A DNA stretch of 64,000 nt, from NCBI RefSeq assembly GCF_033807715.1, contig NC_084607.1, forward strand, positions 20,903,941 to 20,967,940, in the 5' to 3' direction. This document shows positions 54,953 to 64,000 of this stretch, piece after piece. This stretch comes from Cololabis saira. Its lineage: Eukaryota; Chordata; Actinopteri; Beloniformes; Belonidae. Each line of letters begins with the position of its first letter. The first letter of the stretch is position 1. The notes under the pieces were generated by a model that saw only the letters and a list, made by a program, of their open reading frames with translations, did not search any database and was not told the origin of the DNA. A program made the translations under genes and the position numbers.

Positions 54953-55011
54953 ATACATATATATACACACACACACACATGCATGTATGTATATACATAC
55001 ATATATATATA
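54913..55011. repeat. (AT)n(GT)n compound microsatellite
   Basis: Alternating AT, GT, AC and ATAC tracts in the rai1 3' UTR interval. Confidence 0.9.
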
Positions 55012-55392
55012 TTTAACACAGAGCCTGACGTATACCAAGCGTGACGCAATGATGTCATTTAGTCGTAATGCACATTAAAATACATCTCCAAAGAGCATTA
55101 TATTAAAATACTGCGTCGGTTTATTTAAACTCTTGGATACTGGAATATTTAGAACCTGTAAAGCACATCATCATGTACAGTTTCCTTATTTGTGTCATAA
55201 CATCTCTTGTTTTCAACACAAACCCACAAATTGAGAAAGTACATCCAGTGGTTGACTGCTGCTTTTTTTTCTTCTTCTTTTTTTTTCTCTGATGCATGAG
55301 ATTTTGAATTAGAGATGCGCTTTTTCACACTCAGACATGTGCACACAAACACACAATGACAACGTGTTTGTGGAATGAAAATGCTACGGCTG

Positions 55393-55393
<1 letters not shown>

Positions 55394-55438
<45 letters not shown>

Positions 55439-55442
55439 ACAC
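55394..55442. repeat. (CA)n microsatellite
   Basis: About 24 CA units with one T interruption. Confidence 0.95.
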
Positions 55443-55912
55443 TCTCAAGCATGCGCATATGCACCTGTTGGCCTACAGACAAGGTGGCCAGAGGGATGTT
55501 TCTGTCCAATCAGTGTCTGCCAGCTGTCCGAGGATGATAGCAACCCATCTGAAGGCAAAACACACACACACACGCTCCTCGCTCTGCATTTTAAACAGTC
55601 CCAATATGCACTTGGCTCCAGACAAAGCATGTCCTCTTGTTACACAGCGTCACCGTCTTCTGCCTCGCAGTCAGGGACTCCGCAGAGAAAATTCATCTCT
55701 GGCCCGGCTTCAGGGAGCAGATGTACTCTGCAGAGCAGCTCTCCAGGGTTTGGGTCGTTCCCAGCTCCACCTCTGTGCAGCCTCTGGCCAGCGTGCCTGT
55801 CCATCATCAGTCAGCCCCGTGATTTTTAGGGGAATACTAGGACAGCATTTTGCCTTGCTGGGTCGGTGGAGGGATGGTGGTTTTGGTGATGAAGTTGGAA
55901 CGCTGGAATATC

Positions 55913-64000
<8,088 letters not shown>

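Larger units (their letters stand above)
54043..55912 (-). other. rai1: rai1 3' UTR (probable extent)
   Basis: The minus strand downstream of the inferred rai1 stop (55915-55913) is non-coding. TTTATT at about 54045 on the plus strand is AATAAA in rai1 sense and is a plausible end. The stretch contains the 54913-55011 and 55394-55442 microsatellites. Confidence 0.4.

Overview
The window is vertebrate nuclear DNA, almost certainly from a teleost fish. It holds intron-rich genes with GT/AG junctions, long CA/GT microsatellites and several DNA-transposon families typical of fish. Four protein genes can be read exon by exon from conserved protein sequence: gid4 (minus, 4818-10379), tom1l2 (plus, 14252-32434), srebf1 (plus, 36851-52364) and the 3' part of rai1 (minus, 55913 to beyond 64000). 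This is the vertebrate block known in human at 17p11.2 (RAI1-SREBF1-TOM1L2-GID4), with the same relative orientations. DRC3 and ATPAF2, which lie between TOM1L2 and GID4 in human, are not seen.

Layout. 1-4817: gid4 3' flank with old repeats. 4818-10379: gid4, six coding exons, with a decayed Tc1 element and a hAT MITE in its introns. 10380-14251: a short divergent interval with gid4 and tom1l2 promoter elements and a degenerate tandem repeat. 14252-32434: tom1l2, fifteen constitutive coding exons plus one candidate cassette exon; introns hold a (GT)91 tract, a tRNA-derived SINE and other repeats. 32435-36850: tom1l2 3' UTR, then the srebf1 upstream region. 36851-52364: srebf1, nineteen coding exons, 1200 codons. 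52365-55912: convergent 3' UTRs of srebf1 and rai1. 55913-64000: rai1 3' exons encoding the C-terminal extended PHD region.

The strongest functional signals are in srebf1. Intron 16 carries a hairpin with an exact miR-33 mature sequence. Intron 1 carries a promoter-like cluster (DR4 LXR-type element, inverted CCAAT, SRE-like site, TATA-like site) where the mammalian SREBP-1c promoter lies. About 1 kb upstream of the exon 1 ATG is a second cluster: a perfect CRE, a perfect LDLR-type SRE and an inverted CCAAT box 18 bp away. Together these suggest a conserved lipid-regulatory locus: a lipogenic transcription factor with sterol/LXR feedback and an embedded miR-33. I found no bacterial-type system, CRISPR array or clearly novel gene. 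The novelty is in regulatory and repeat details: coding minisatellites in srebf1 and rai1, a candidate tom1l2 cassette exon, and datable transposon insertions with perfect target-site duplications.
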